64,000 nt of DNA from Caulobacteraceae bacterium (GCA_019748055.1 JAIEQC010000002.1:59752-123751); one strand, 5' to 3'; counted from the stretch's first letter, positions 48,750-58,066 are shown. A program made the numbers and translations. The notes: a model not told the origin generated them from the letters alone.

Positions 48750-49148
48750 ATGCCCAAGGCGCCCGACGCCTTCCGCACCATCTCCGAAGCGTCCGACGAC
48801 GTGGGCGTGCCGCAGCACGTCTTGCGCTTCTGGGAGACCAAGTTCGTCTTCGTCACGCCGCTGAAGCGCGCCGGTGGACGGCGCTTCTATCGGCCCCAGG
48901 ATCTGGCGGTGCTCCGAGGACTGAAGCGTCTCCTGCACGACGAGGGCATGACCATTCGCGGCGTGCAGAAGCTATACAAGACGCGAGGTTTGAAGGCGGT
49001 CGTCGGCGGTGAGGTGCCCGAGGCGGAGGGCGAGTTGGACGTTGCTCGGACGGCGCCCGCAGCGACCGCCAGCCCGGCCATTCTTCGCGTCGCCCTGGCC
49101 CGCGTCCTCGCCGCCCGAAGCCGTTTGGACCGGGCGCTCGCCGGCTGA
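48750..49148 (+). CDS. MerR-family transcriptional regulator
   Basis: A 132-residue protein with an N-terminal MerR winged helix: FRTISEASDDVGVPQHVLRF, WETKFVFVTPLKRAGGRRFY and RPQDLAVLRGLKRLLHDEGM, followed by TIRGVQKLYKTRG. The C-terminal half is Ala/Arg-rich without effector-binding cysteines, so it is not a metal sensor. This ihfA-linked MerR is a conserved alphaproteobacterial gene of unknown target. The ATG lies two bases after the ihfA stop. Confidence 0.9.
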   Translation: MPKAPDAFRTISEASDDVGVPQHVLRFWETKFVFVTPLKRAGGRRFYRPQDLAVLRGLKRLLHDEGMTIRGVQKLYKTRGLKAVVGGEVPEAEGELDVARTAPAATASPAILRVALARVLAARSRLDRALAG

Positions 49149-49170
49149 GGATTTTTCCTGAGATCGGGGT

Positions 49171-49198
49171 TTGCGCTTGGCTCGGCCCCGTCTATAGG
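49171..49198 (+). promoter_or_regulatory. Promoter of tRNA-Pro(GGG)
   Basis: TTGCGC (49171-49176) and TATAGG (49193-49198) are separated by 16 bases and lie 10 bases before the mature tRNA, as expected for a housekeeping sigma factor promoter. The -10 box ends in GG rather than AT, so strength is uncertain. Confidence 0.55.
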
Positions 49199-49208
49199 GA
49201 GCGCCTCT

Positions 49209-49285
<77 letters not shown>

Positions 49286-49361
49286 TTTTCCTTTGCCCCT
49301 AACTCTCGCCGCGCGGCGGCTCGCTGCTTGAGGGGCGGTCGCACGACGCTTTTTGCAGGCG

Positions 49362-49559
49362 TCAGTCCTTCCGCTCAGCCCACTGGATCAGCGGGAACAG
49401 CGGCAGGCCCCAGGCGGTGCCGGCGATGACGAAGTAGAGCGCGTCGATCACGCGCGATTCGGGCAGCAGGTCGGCCACGGCGATGGCGGCCCAGACGTAG
49501 ACGCCCAGAAAGACCACCATCCCCAGCGAGGCGACGGCCCGGCGTGTGCGCGGCGCCAT
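49362..49559 (-). CDS. DUF2842 membrane protein
   Basis: A 65-residue protein with two membrane spans ([19 protein letters not shown] and [19 protein letters not shown]) linked by PESRVID and ending WAERKD. This matches the DUF2842 family of small alphaproteobacterial inner-membrane proteins. Its ATG overlaps the stop of the gene upstream on the same strand (TGATG), so the two are translationally coupled. Function unknown; nearness to ctaA may hint at a respiratory link. Confidence 0.78.
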   Translation of the reverse strand: MAPRTRRAVASLGMVVFLGVYVWAAIAVADLLPESRVIDALYFVIAGTAWGLPLFPLIQWAERKD

Positions 49560-49810
49560 CAGCGCTTTCCGCGGAACAGGAAGTGGGCGAACAGGCACAG
49601 GACCGCGCCGATCACGCTCCAGCCGACCCAGCCCCAGCCGTCCATGGTGCCGGCCGCAAAGACCCGCAGATGCAGGAAGGCGCCCGAAATTGCGCCGACG
49701 CCGCCGACCAGCAGCGCCTGATCCAGGCTGCGCCGGCCGGTCAGCTGATCCGCGACCACGGCCAGGCCGAGCACGGCGACCAGCGCGACCACGACGTCCA
49801 GATGCTCCAC
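49559..49810 (-). CDS. Small three-span membrane protein, GTG start, unrecognised
   Basis: An 83-residue hydrophobic protein starting (V)[18 protein letters not shown], then [20 protein letters not shown] and [20 protein letters not shown], ending GKR. The GTG at 49810 has GGGAGG six bases upstream, an excellent ribosome binding site that decides the start; a very long in-frame ORF extending to 51871 is an artefact running antisense to ctaA. It overlaps the DUF2842 gene by one base. Function unknown. Confidence 0.7.
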   Translation of the reverse strand: MEHLDVVVALVAVLGLAVVADQLTGRRSLDQALLVGGVGAISGAFLHLRVFAAGTMDGWGWVGWSVIGAVLCLFAHFLFRGKR

Positions 49811-49936
49811 TGCGTTCCTCCCGGGTGCGACGCATCGCCCGACGACTCGATCTCGACCCAAAGGGCGGGCATACCGCTTCGCGTCGGACCGCCCGAGGGC
49901 GGACCGTCTCTTACAGTGACGGACGTCGAGCGTCGA

Positions 49937-51001
49937 ATGAACCGTATTTTCACGCCGGACCGAGCTCCGGCGGTCGCGATCTGGCTGTTCGGGGTGGCGG
50001 CCCTGGTGTTCGCCATGGTCGTGGTCGGGGGAATCACCCGACTGACCGGCTCGGGCCTGTCGATCACCGAGTGGCAGCCGATCATGGGCGCCCTGCCGCC
50101 CCTGAACGAGGCCGACTGGCAGGAAGCGTTCCGCAAGTACCAGGAGATCCCGCAGTACAGCCAGGTCAACGCGGGCATGAGCCTGACGGAATTTCAGGGC
50201 ATCTTCTGGTGGGAGTGGATCCACCGGCAGCTGGGCCGGTTCATCGGCGTGGCCTTCGCCGTGCCGTTCGTCGTGCTGCTGTTGATGAAGCGCATTCCGC
50301 GCCGGCTGGTGTGGCGCTGCGCCCTGCTGCTGGGACTGGGCGGGCTGCAGGGCCTTATCGGCTGGTGGATGGTGTCGTCCGGCCTGTCGGAGCGCGTGGA
50401 CGTGGCGCCGGAGCGGCTGGCGACGCACCTGGGCCTGGCCTTCCTGATCTTCGCCGGCCTGATCTGGACGGGGCTGGAGGCCTGGTTCGGCGAGGAGCAC
50501 TCGCGGTCGCCGGCGGGCTGGAGCCGGGGCGCGGCGGTACTGCTGGGCGTGGTCTTCGTGCAGTGCCTGTTGGGCGGTCTGGTGGCGGGGGCCAAGGCGG
50601 GCTTCATCTACACCGACTGGCCGCTGATGAACGGATCGGTGCTGCCGCCGGTGGACTGGGGGCAGGGCGGTCTGGCCTTCCTGCATGATCCGGCGCTGGT
50701 GCAGTTCAATCACCGTCTGGTGGCCTATGCCCTGTTCGTCGGCGCGGCGGTCTATGCCGTGCAGGCGTGGCGCTGGCGGCTGGCCGAGGGGATGGGGGCG
50801 GCGGCCTTCGCCCTGTTCGGCGTCGTGGCCGTGCAGGCGGTCCTGGGCGTCATCACCCTGATCCACGTCGTGCCGATCGGCCTGGGCGTCCTGCACCAGG
50901 CCGGGGCGGCGATCGTGCTGGGCGTCGCGACCTGGAACCTGTGGCTGGTCCGCCGGTCCCAGCCGAGGCTGTTCACCAGCGGCCCGGCGCGGCTCCTTTA
51001 G
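49937..51001 (+). CDS. ctaA: Heme A synthase (CtaA/COX15 type)
   Basis: A 354-residue eight-span membrane enzyme that oxidises heme O to heme A for cytochrome aa3 oxidases. Heme-ligand histidines and flanks are visible: [56 protein letters not shown] and [13 protein letters not shown]. The four-His set and the ITEWQP loop with a conserved Glu identify type 2 (alphaproteobacterial/mitochondrial) CtaA. The ATG at 49937 is used; a GTG 20 bases upstream is possible. Presence implies an aa3-type terminal oxidase elsewhere. Confidence 0.95.
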   Translation: MNRIFTPDRAPAVAIWLFGVAALVFAMVVVGGITRLTGSGLSITEWQPIMGALPPLNEADWQEAFRKYQEIPQYSQVNAGMSLTEFQGIFWWEWIHRQLGRFIGVAFAVPFVVLLLMKRIPRRLVWRCALLLGLGGLQGLIGWWMVSSGLSERVDVAPERLATHLGLAFLIFAGLIWTGLEAWFGEEHSRSPAGWSRGAAVLLGVVFVQCLLGGLVAGAKAGFIYTDWPLMNGSVLPPVDWGQGGLAFLHDPALVQFNHRLVAYALFVGAAVYAVQAWRWRLAEGMGAAAFALFGVVAVQAVLGVITLIHVVPIGLGVLHQAGAAIVLGVATWNLWLVRRSQPRLFTSGPARLL

Positions 51002-52401
51002 CCCTTCACCGTCTCCCACGGACCCCGGATGGCCAGCGTCAGGCCAGGGTACATGATGTTGACGAACAGGGTCTGGTCCGGTGCGAAACAGGCGCCGGCG
51101 AACTCCGCGTTGCCGCGGAAGACGTTGCGGGCGATCGTGTAGACCTTGCCCTCTGGCGTCACGCCCTTGAGGTGGTTGCGGGTCGTCTCCGAATAGTTGT
51201 CCTCGCAGAGGATCAGGTGGCCCCACGGAGCGATCGTGATGTTGTCGGCCATGTTGACCGTCTTCTCGTCCGCGCTCTCGACGAACAGCTGCAGCCGTCC
51301 GGGACGGCGGCGCTCGCCGCGCTTGCCTTCTTCGGGGGACGGCACGTAGCGCAGCACCTGGCCGCGCTTCAGCGGGCCGCCGGAGGTGGCGGTCAGGTAC
51401 AGCTCGTCCTTGCCCCACCAGATGCCTTCGCCGCGCGCCACCAGGGCGGCGCCGGCGGCGTGGCCGCGCATCCGCAGGTCGCCGTTGGGGGATTCGACGT
51501 CCTCCATGTCGATCCAGTCGACCTGGACCCAGTCGCCGACGGCCCAGGTGCGGGCGTCGTGGTTGCGAGTGTCGGTCGCGCCGCGCACGACCATGGCCTG
51601 AAGCCTGCCGCCCTCGGCCAGCCTGCCCGGCACGTTCGGGATGAAGCGGTAGAACAGGCCGTCGACCTTGTCCTCGGTCAAGTAGACGATGCCAGTGCGA
51701 GGATCGACGCAGACGGCCTCGTGCTCGAACCGGCCCATGGCCTTCAGCGGCACGGGATCGACGAGGCCCGGCGCGCCGGCCGGCACCTCGAAGACGAAGC
51801 CGTGCGGCTTCGTGACGTCGGCGTCGGCGGCGGTCTCTTGGGTCTCCTCGCAGGTCAGCCAGCTGCCCCACGGCGTGATGCCGCCGCAGCAGTTGGTCGA
51901 GGTGCCGGCCAGCGACAGGTGGCGGCGGATCACCTTGCGGGTCTTCAGATCATAGACGGTCGTGGTCGTGCCGCCCGGCAGCACGCGGCCGTCCTTGTAG
52001 GTGTCGTAGGCGCGGTCGGCGGTCAGCAGATGCAGGCGCTCCTGATGGAAACCGCCGGGTCCGAGATTGCGGTGAAGCGCGCCGGAGCCCTTGAGCTCGT
52101 GGTTGCAGACCAGGGCCACTTCGCGGTCCGACAAGTGGAAGCAACCCATGCCGTCCGGCTGACCGGGCATGAACAGGCCGTCGTCCATGGTGTCGCCGGC
52201 CTGCGACACGACCTCGTAGGTGAAGCCCGCTGGCAGATCGAGCACGCCGTTCGGGTCCTTCACCAACGGACCATAGCCCTCGACCTCGTTGACGTAGGTC
52301 TCGGCTTCCTGCGCCCGCGCGTGGGCGGCGAGGCCGGAGAAGGCGACGCCGGCGGCGCCGGTGGCAATCAGCTGGCGACGATCGATCAGGTCGAAGGGCA
52401 T
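50998..52401 (-). CDS. PhoX-family alkaline phosphatase-like protein
   Basis: A 467-residue secreted protein with a Tat-type signal ([20 protein letters not shown], twin Arg at 8-9). The beta-propeller PhoX/DUF839 domain has [20 protein letters not shown] (the CGG..W.SWLTCEE metal site), [34 protein letters not shown] and the C-terminal [19 protein letters not shown]. PhoX enzymes are iron/calcium phosphatases for phosphate esters. No Pho box was found upstream, so phosphate regulation is not shown. Its end overlaps the ctaA end by four bases. Confidence 0.88.
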   Translation of the reverse strand: MPFDLIDRRQLIATGAAGVAFSGLAAHARAQEAETYVNEVEGYGPLVKDPNGVLDLPAGFTYEVVSQAGDTMDDGLFMPGQPDGMGCFHLSDREVALVCNHELKGSGALHRNLGPGGFHQERLHLLTADRAYDTYKDGRVLPGGTTTTVYDLKTRKVIRRHLSLAGTSTNCCGGITPWGSWLTCEETQETAADADVTKPHGFVFEVPAGAPGLVDPVPLKAMGRFEHEAVCVDPRTGIVYLTEDKVDGLFYRFIPNVPGRLAEGGRLQAMVVRGATDTRNHDARTWAVGDWVQVDWIDMEDVESPNGDLRMRGHAAGAALVARGEGIWWGKDELYLTATSGGPLKRGQVLRYVPSPEEGKRGERRRPGRLQLFVESADEKTVNMADNITIAPWGHLILCEDNYSETTRNHLKGVTPEGKVYTIARNVFRGNAEFAGACFAPDQTLFVNIMYPGLTLAIRGPWETVKG

Positions 52402-52514
52402 GGGGGACTCCGCGTGTGGCGCGCCTTATGCCGCGCGGAGGGGCGGGGATCATCACGTTTCGATGAAAGCTGGCCGCGAGAGGGCGACCAGAATGCCGCA
52501 CCGCGCACGGTAAT

Positions 52515-52542
52515 TTAATACCGCACCCAAAAGGCTTATATT
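52515..52542 (+). promoter_or_regulatory. Candidate promoter of rplM-rpsI
   Basis: An unusually AT-rich patch contains TTAATA (52515-52520) and TATATT (52537-52542) with 16 bases between. Transcription from here would give a leader of about 120 bases before the rplM ATG. The -35 hexamer is a weak match. Confidence 0.45.
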
Positions 52543-52669
52543 TTACATATGGATGACAGCAAACGGGTCGTCGCGACGGCGTTGACGCCGCCCGGGGCTT
52601 CGTCTATCAGCGCGCCTTCCGTCGGCGGGCCCTCCGGTCCGGCGCAATCCGTTCACTGGACCCTCCGTC

Positions 52670-53146
52670 ATGCTGAAGAGCACCACGGCTTCGCTGAAGC
52701 CGGCCGAGGTCGAGAAGAAGTGGATCCACATCGACGCCGAAGGCGTCGTGGTGGGCCGCCTCGCGACCTTCATCGCCAACCGCCTGCGCGGCAAGCACCG
52801 CCCGGACTACACCCCGCACGTCGATTGCGGCGACTACGTCGTCGTGACCAACGTCGACAAGGTGGTGTTCACCGGCAAGAAGACGACCGACAAGGTCTAC
52901 TATCGCCACACCGGCCACCCGGGCGGCGTCAAGGAAACCACCCCTGCCAAGGTGCTGGGCGGCCGCTTCCCCGAGCGCGTGCTGGAGAAGGCCGTCGAGC
53001 GCATGCTGCCGAAGGAAAGCCCGCTGGCCCGCAAGCAGATGACGCACCTGCGCCTGTTCGCCGGCGCCGAGCACAGCCACGAGGCCCAGAAGCCCGAAAC
53101 CATCGACTTCAAGGCGAAGTCCACCAAGAACGTCCGGAGCGCCTGA
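52670..53146 (+). CDS. rplM: 50S ribosomal protein L13
   Basis: A 158-residue L13: [20 protein letters not shown], then [40 protein letters not shown] and [12 protein letters not shown], the [20 protein letters not shown] helix, and [15 protein letters not shown]. All are diagnostic. It leads the usual rplM-rpsI pair with a leader of about 120 bases of unknown structure. rpsI follows two bases after the stop. Confidence 0.98.
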   Translation: MLKSTTASLKPAEVEKKWIHIDAEGVVVGRLATFIANRLRGKHRPDYTPHVDCGDYVVVTNVDKVVFTGKKTTDKVYYRHTGHPGGVKETTPAKVLGGRFPERVLEKAVERMLPKESPLARKQMTHLRLFAGAEHSHEAQKPETIDFKAKSTKNVRSA

Positions 53147-53148
53147 GC

Positions 53149-53643
53149 ATGACCGACGCCACCACCGAAGCGCCGGCCGCGACCGGCTTCGACGCCCTGA
53201 AGGGCATGGGAACGGCCGAGGCCGAGACCGTCGTCCACGTCCAGAAGCTGGACGCCCAGGGCCGCGCCTATTCGACCGGCAAGCGCAAGAACGCCATCGC
53301 CCGCGTGTGGGTGAAGCGGGGTTCGGGCAAGATCACCGTCAACGGCAAGGATGTGGCCGCCTATTTCGCCCGTCCCGTGCTGCAGATGATGGTCGCCCAG
53401 CCGCTGACCGTCTCGGACCGTACGACGCAGTACGACGTGGTCTGCACCGTCGAGGGCTCGGGCCTGTCGGGCCAGGCCGGCGCCATCCGCCACGGCCTGT
53501 CGCACGCCCTGACGCACTATGAGCCGGAACTGCGCAAGGTCCTGAAGCCGCACGGCTTCCTGACCCGCGACAGCCGCGTCGTCGAGCGCAAGAAGTACGG
53601 CCGCGCCAAGGCCCGCCGCAGCTTCCAGTTCTCGAAGCGCTAA
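53149..53643 (+). CDS. rpsI: 30S ribosomal protein S9
   Basis: A 164-residue S9. After an Ala/Thr-rich N-terminal extension of about 35 residues, typical of alphaproteobacteria, comes [57 protein letters not shown] and the C-terminal [19 protein letters not shown] tail that reaches the decoding centre. The ATG follows the rplM stop by two bases; a strong intrinsic terminator starts 27 bases after its own stop. Confidence 0.98.
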   Translation: MTDATTEAPAATGFDALKGMGTAEAETVVHVQKLDAQGRAYSTGKRKNAIARVWVKRGSGKITVNGKDVAAYFARPVLQMMVAQPLTVSDRTTQYDVVCTVEGSGLSGQAGAIRHGLSHALTHYEPELRKVLKPHGFLTRDSRVVERKKYGRAKARRSFQFSKR

Positions 53644-53669
53644 GCCGTCTCACGCGGTTTGGATTTCAG

Positions 53670-53700
53670 GGGCGCTTCGGGAAACCGGGGCACCCTTTTT
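53670..53700 (+). terminator. Rho-independent terminator of rplM-rpsI
   Basis: GGGCGCTTCGG (53670-53680) pairs with CCGGGGCACCC (53685-53695) through eleven positions with one C-A mismatch and two G-T pairs, capped by a GAAA tetraloop and followed by five Ts. This is a textbook intrinsic terminator. Confidence 0.88.
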
Positions 53701-53729
53701 CCGTCCGGCCGTCGGGCGAGAGGGACGAC

Positions 53730-54659
53730 ATGACCCACACCATCTTCATCGACGGCGAGGCCGGGACCACGGGGCTGGAGATCCGGGAGAGGCTGGAGGC
53801 TCGCGCCGATCTGGAGCTGATCCTGCTGGGCGACCGGCGGCGCGACGTGGAGGCGCGGCGCGAGGCGCTCAACACGGCCGACCTCGTCATCCTTTGCCTG
53901 CCGGACGAGGCGGCGAAGGAGGCCGTGGCCATGGTCGAGAACCCCGAGGTGCGGGTGATCGACGCCTCGACCGCCTTCCGGGTCGATCCGATGTGGGCCT
54001 ATGGCTTTCCGGAGCTGTCGCCCGAAAGGCGCGAGCGGATCATGGCGGCCAAGCGGGTGTCGAACCCTGGTTGCTATCCGACCGGCTTCCTGGCCCTGAT
54101 CGCGCCGCTGGTGCGGGCGGGGATCGTGCCGGCGGACCATCCCGTCACCGTCAACGCCGTCAGCGGCTACTCCGGCGGCGGCAAGGCCATGATCGCGGAG
54201 TTCGAAGCGGGCGGAGACCCCTTCCGCGCCTATGGCCTGACGCTGACGCACAAGCACGTGCCGGAGATGACGAAGCACGCGGGCCTGTCGCGACCCTTGC
54301 TGTTCGCGCCGGCCGTGGGGAATTATCGGCAGGGGATGCTGGTCGAGGTGCCGCTGCATCTGGACGCCCTGCCAGGATCGCCGTCGATCGAGGTCGTGCA
54401 CGGCCGCCTGACCGAGGCCTATGCCGGCGCGCGTTTCGTCGAGGTGGCGTCGCTGGAGGAGACCGAGGCCATGACCGGCCTGACCCCCGAGGGACTGAAC
54501 GGCACCAACCGCCTGCGCCTGCACGTCTTCGGCGACCGCAACGGCGGGCAAGCGCGACTGGTCGCCCTGCTGGACAACCTGGGCAAGGGCGCCTCGGGGG
54601 CGGCGGTGCAGAACCTGAACCTGATGCTGGGGCTGGACGAGGGCGCGGGGCTGGCTTGA
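53730..54659 (+). CDS. argC: N-acetyl-gamma-glutamyl-phosphate reductase (short type)
   Basis: A 309-residue ArgC of arginine synthesis, reducing N-acetylglutamyl phosphate to the semialdehyde. Dinucleotide-binding start IFIDGEAGTTGLEIRERLEA, catalytic Cys in RVSNPGCYPTGFLALIAPLV, and NAVSGYSGGGKAMI are typical. The roughly 310-residue length and FIDGEAGTTG start identify the shorter ArgC class. It begins after the rpsI terminator with its own GAGAGGGAC-type site. An arginine gene beside rpsI is common in this lineage. Confidence 0.95.
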   Translation: MTHTIFIDGEAGTTGLEIRERLEARADLELILLGDRRRDVEARREALNTADLVILCLPDEAAKEAVAMVENPEVRVIDASTAFRVDPMWAYGFPELSPERRERIMAAKRVSNPGCYPTGFLALIAPLVRAGIVPADHPVTVNAVSGYSGGGKAMIAEFEAGGDPFRAYGLTLTHKHVPEMTKHAGLSRPLLFAPAVGNYRQGMLVEVPLHLDALPGSPSIEVVHGRLTEAYAGARFVEVASLEETEAMTGLTPEGLNGTNRLRLHVFGDRNGGQARLVALLDNLGKGASGAAVQNLNLMLGLDEGAGLA

Positions 54660-54691
54660 AACCTGCGTTCGGTCGGCGTCGTATCTGGGGC

Positions 54692-55192
54692 ATGAGCCCG
54701 ATCCTGACAGACCGGCGCCGCCTGCTGGCCGGCGCCTCCGCCCTGACCGTCACGGCCTGCGCGCCCGAAGGCGCCGACGCGCAGGACAGCCGCTATGCGA
54801 ATTCTCCGTGGCGCGACATTTCCGAGGCTGAGTGGCGTCGCCGCCTGCCGGGCCTGAGCTATGACGTCCTGCGGCGTGAGGCGACGGAGCGGCCCTTCAC
54901 CAGCCCCCTGAACGACGAAAAACGCGCCGGGACCTATGTCTGCAAGGGATGCGAACTGCCGCTGTTCCAGTCGGACTGGAAGTACGATTCCGGCACCGGC
55001 TGGCCCAGCTTCTTCCGCGCGATCGAAACGAACGTCGGCAAGAAAACCGACTACGCCATCGGCATCCCACGGACCGAATACCACTGCGCCCGCTGCCTGG
55101 GGCATCAGGGGCACGTGTTCGACGACGGCCCGCGGCCGACGGGCAAGCGCTGGTGCAACAACGGCGCGGCGCTGAACTTCAGGCCGGCTTAG
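54692..55192 (+). CDS. msrB: Exported peptide-methionine (R)-S-oxide reductase
   Basis: A 166-residue MsrB that repairs methionine-R-sulfoxide. The domain has two CxxC zinc pairs (VCKGCELP and HCARCLGHQG), WPSFFRAIETN, and the catalytic Cys in KRWCNNGAAL. The N-terminus TDRRRLLAGASALTVTACAP carries a twin-arginine-like signal followed by a lipobox (VTAC), so the enzyme is probably an exported lipoprotein rather than cytosolic. Such periplasmic MsrB would protect envelope proteins. The stop overlaps the next gene by four bases convergently. Confidence 0.93.
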   Translation: MSPILTDRRRLLAGASALTVTACAPEGADAQDSRYANSPWRDISEAEWRRRLPGLSYDVLRREATERPFTSPLNDEKRAGTYVCKGCELPLFQSDWKYDSGTGWPSFFRAIETNVGKKTDYAIGIPRTEYHCARCLGHQGHVFDDGPRPTGKRWCNNGAALNFRPA

Positions 55193-55566
55193 GCTTTCCG
55201 GGCCTTGATAGCGCTCTCGGCCGTGGCGCCGAACAGGACGGCCGCGATGATGACCAGAAGGCCGTAGTCGCGGCCCTGCCAGAGCACCGGGATCGCCGCG
55301 CAGATCAGGATCATCATTGGGAACGCCGCCGCCCAGATCGCCGTGCCGGGCGCCCGCTCGGAGATCAGCGGCGGTCGCTCCGGCCGCTTCATCGCCCGCT
55401 CCAGACGGGGGTTCAGGAGCACGAACCCGCCCGCGCAGATGATCGCCAGCAACGGATTGCGGATCAGCCCTATCTGAGGGCCATAGACCGCCGTGGTCAG
55501 CACGACCAGAAGCAGGGCAAGGGCGGCCGACAGGGCGAGAAGGGCGTTCGGCTCCAGACGGTTCAA
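55189..55566 (-). CDS. Four-span membrane protein, TTG start, unrecognised
   Basis: A 125-residue hydrophobic protein with about four spans: ALLALSAALALLLVVLTTAV, NPLLAIICAGGFVLLNP, IWAAAFPMMILICAAIPVL and YGLLVIIAAVLFGATAESAI. A cytoplasmic charged loop RLERAMKRPERPPLISERAP separates the pairs. The start is TTG overlapping the phaC stop (TTGA), so expression is coupled to the PHA synthase. Function unknown; a link with PHA metabolism is inference from position only. Confidence 0.7.
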   Translation of the reverse strand: MNRLEPNALLALSAALALLLVVLTTAVYGPQIGLIRNPLLAIICAGGFVLLNPRLERAMKRPERPPLISERAPGTAIWAAAFPMMILICAAIPVLWQGRDYGLLVIIAAVLFGATAESAIKARKA

Positions 55567-57515
55567 GACTTCACTTTCACATAGGACCCAGGCGCCGATT
55601 CAAGCGGAGGGAATGCGCCCTTTTCGGGGTCGCGGGCCGCGACCCAGCCGCCCGATCGGTCGTGCAGCCAGCCGGCCCAGTGCTCCCACCAGCTGCCGGG
55701 ACGCTCCTCGGCGCCCGCCTGCCATTCCGCCAGGGTCGCGGGCAGGGCGGGGTTCAGCCAGTGCTGATACTTCTTCGCCGACGGCGGATTGACCACGCCG
55801 GCGATGTGGCCCGATCCCGCCAGTGTCAGGGTCACGTCGGCGTTGGAGAAAGCCCGGGCGGAGCGATAGACCGAGTTCATCGGGGCGATGTGATCCTCGC
55901 GGCTGGCCTGGAAATACAACGGGATGGTCACCTTCGACAGGTCGGCCTTGATCCCGCCGATCTCGAGTTCGCCTTTGGTCAGAAGGTTCCGGCCGTACAT
56001 GCTGCGCAGATAGTTCAGGTGCAGCGCCTTGGGCATGCGCGTCTGGTCCGCATTCCAGAACAGCAGGTCGAACGCCGGCGGATCCTTGCCCATGAGATAG
56101 TTGCTGACGAAGAACGACCAGATCAGGTCGTTGGCGCGAAGGGCGTTGAACGTGTCCGCCATGGCCGCGCCGGGCAGGACGCCTCCGGCCGCGTCCATCT
56201 GCTTCTCGATCTCGGCCAGCCAGTGCTCGTCGGTGAACAGCAAAAGGTCGCCCGCCTCGGCGAAGTCATGCTGGGCGGCGAAAAAAGTCGCGGCGGCGAC
56301 CCGCTCGTCGCCACTCTGGGCCATGTGCGCCAGCGCCGCGCCCAGCAGGGTGCCGCCGATGCAGTAGCCGACGGTGTTCAGCTTCTCAGCGCCTGACTGC
56401 TCCAGCGCCTTTTCGACGGCGCGATAGATGCCCTTTTCCAGATACTGGTCGAAGTTCCAGTCGGCCTTGTCGCGGTCCGGATTGACCCACGAGCAGACGA
56501 AGACGGTGAACCCCTGGGCCGACAGCCAGCGGATCATTGAGTTCTCGGGCTGCAGGTCCAGAATGTAGAACTTGTTGATCCACGGCGGGAAGATCAGCAG
56601 CGGTATGGCGCGCTGCTTCTCGGTGGCGGGGTCGTACTGGATCAGCTCGAACAGCTCGTCGCGCCACACGACCTTACCCGGCGCGGTCGCCACGTTCACC
56701 CCGACCTCGAACCGGCCGTAGTCGGCCTGGCTGATCTTCAGCTTGCCCATGCCGCGCTCCAGGTCGGCGGCGAAGTTCTGCATGCCCTTGACCAGGCTCT
56801 CGCCGTTGGTCTCGGCCATGGCCTTCAGGGCGACGGGATTGGAGGCGAGGAAGTTCGACGGCGAGAAGGCGTCTGTCAGCAACTTGGTGAAGAACTCGGC
56901 GCGCCGCTTCGTGCGCGGATCGACGTCCTCGACCGAGGACACCAGGCCGTTCATCCAGTCGGCGGTGATCAGATAGGACCGCCGCATGACGTCGAACATC
57001 GGGTTCTCGGACCAGGCGGGATCCTTGAACCTCTTGTCGGCGGGCGCCGGGGGCGGGGTCTCGCCCGCCGCCTGACGCGTCGCGCCAGCCCATAGGTCCA
57101 GATAGCGATTGAACAGGTCGGCTTGGGCCGCGAACAGCTTGTCGGGGCGCGACGCCAGACCGGTCATGACCTGCGTCATGGCGGGGCCGACGTTGAACGG
57201 GTCGGGCGACAGGGCAACGGGTCGGTCGGCCTGACTGAGCGCCGCCTCGGCGATGGCCGCCTGGGCCGTCATGGCCGCCTTGGCGAGGTTCATCGACAGG
57301 GTTTCGATCATCTCGCGCGAGACCTCCCCAGAGGGCGGGGGCGGGGGCGAGAAGCGCAGCTTTTCCGGTTGCGGGGTCGCCTTGGGTTCCGCGTCCGGAG
57401 CGGGCGCGGGCTGAGGCGCGGTCGCCGTCTTCTTCGGGCGCGGCTTGGCGGAGGTAGGGCGACCGGGCTTGCGCGGCGCGGCGGGGGGCTGGGTCGTGGT
57501 CGGTCGCTTGGCCAT
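55563..57515 (-). CDS. phaC: Class I poly(3-hydroxyalkanoate) synthase with AT-hook-like N-terminus
   Basis: A 650-residue PHA synthase that polymerises hydroxyacyl-CoA on storage granules. The lipase-like box is GYCIGG with nucleophile Cys385; the triad Asp lies in REDHIAP and the His in GSGHIAG. Core sequences PLLIFPPWINKFYILDLQPE and WVNPDRDKADWNFDQYLEKG are typical of class I. The first 60 residues are unusual: Lys/Pro/Ala-rich with RKPGRP (residues 15-20) and KPRPKK, resembling AT-hook or histone-H1-like tails, then a PPPPPSGE run. No phaA, phaB or phasin gene is near. Its stop overlaps the small membrane gene. Confidence 0.93.
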   Translation of the reverse strand: MAKRPTTTQPPAAPRKPGRPTSAKPRPKKTATAPQPAPAPDAEPKATPQPEKLRFSPPPPPSGEVSREMIETLSMNLAKAAMTAQAAIAEAALSQADRPVALSPDPFNVGPAMTQVMTGLASRPDKLFAAQADLFNRYLDLWAGATRQAAGETPPPAPADKRFKDPAWSENPMFDVMRRSYLITADWMNGLVSSVEDVDPRTKRRAEFFTKLLTDAFSPSNFLASNPVALKAMAETNGESLVKGMQNFAADLERGMGKLKISQADYGRFEVGVNVATAPGKVVWRDELFELIQYDPATEKQRAIPLLIFPPWINKFYILDLQPENSMIRWLSAQGFTVFVCSWVNPDRDKADWNFDQYLEKGIYRAVEKALEQSGAEKLNTVGYCIGGTLLGAALAHMAQSGDERVAAATFFAAQHDFAEAGDLLLFTDEHWLAEIEKQMDAAGGVLPGAAMADTFNALRANDLIWSFFVSNYLMGKDPPAFDLLFWNADQTRMPKALHLNYLRSMYGRNLLTKGELEIGGIKADLSKVTIPLYFQASREDHIAPMNSVYRSARAFSNADVTLTLAGSGHIAGVVNPPSAKKYQHWLNPALPATLAEWQAGAEERPGSWWEHWAGWLHDRSGGWVAARDPEKGAFPPLESAPGSYVKVKS

Positions 57516-57560
57516 GGTAGCTTCCCCGTCTTGATCTTCCGCCGGCCCCGATCATGGCAT

Positions 57561-58013
57561 ATGACCGGCCCCGAAATGAACGCGTCGGCAGTGAAAAAGA
57601 CGGGCCTTCTGGTGGCCGGCGCGGCCGTGCTGGCCGTCGGCGGCTGCAGTACCGCGCTGGACACAGCCGAAAGCGCCGATCCGGCCGAGAGCGCGCGCAT
57701 CGCCGAGATCGTGAACGCCAACCGCATCTATCCCAAATGGGAGGATTTCCCCAAGCGCGGGACCGACGGTCCGACCGTCGATCAGGTCCTGACCGAGGTG
57801 GCGGGCCTGCGCGCCGACGCCGCGGCCTTGCAAGGCCAGGTCGCCGCCATGCCCGTGATCGACGACGTCGCGGGACTGGAGACCGACGTCCGCGCCCGCG
57901 TCGAGGCTGTGCCGATCTCGCCGGACACCCAGCGGACCCGCGAACAGCTGGACACCTTTGCCCGCGACCTGCGCGAGCGCGCCCGCGCGCCGGCGCCGAT
58001 TCCGCGTCGCTGA
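57561..58013 (+). CDS. Small predicted lipoprotein, unrecognised
   Basis: A 150-residue lipoprotein: SAVKKTGLLVAGAAVLAVGG ends in a GGCS lipobox. The mature part is largely helical and charged: AESARIAEIVNANRIYPKWE, DFPKRGTDGPTVDQVLTEVA and LETDVRARVEAVPISPDTQR. The start may also be the Met five codons in (57576), which gives a more standard signal; neither has a clear ribosome binding site. It is divergent from phaC and 53 bases upstream of glpX. No family recognised. Confidence 0.7.
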   Translation: MTGPEMNASAVKKTGLLVAGAAVLAVGGCSTALDTAESADPAESARIAEIVNANRIYPKWEDFPKRGTDGPTVDQVLTEVAGLRADAAALQGQVAAMPVIDDVAGLETDVRARVEAVPISPDTQRTREQLDTFARDLRERARAPAPIPRR

Positions 58014-58066
58014 GGTCGTCTCGGCCGTCTGAATCTGCGAGCCTGCGCTCGCCAAGGAGAATCACC

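Noticed and set aside
49559..51871. A 770-codon minus-strand ORF antisense to ctaA and phoX region
   Set aside because: Its composition is Arg/Gln/His-rich shadow coding; only its last 83 codons, behind a strong ribosome binding site, look like a gene.
52402..52510. Pho box upstream of phoX
   Set aside because: A weak TTTCATC-GAAA-CGTGATG pattern does not keep the repeated CTGTCAT core.
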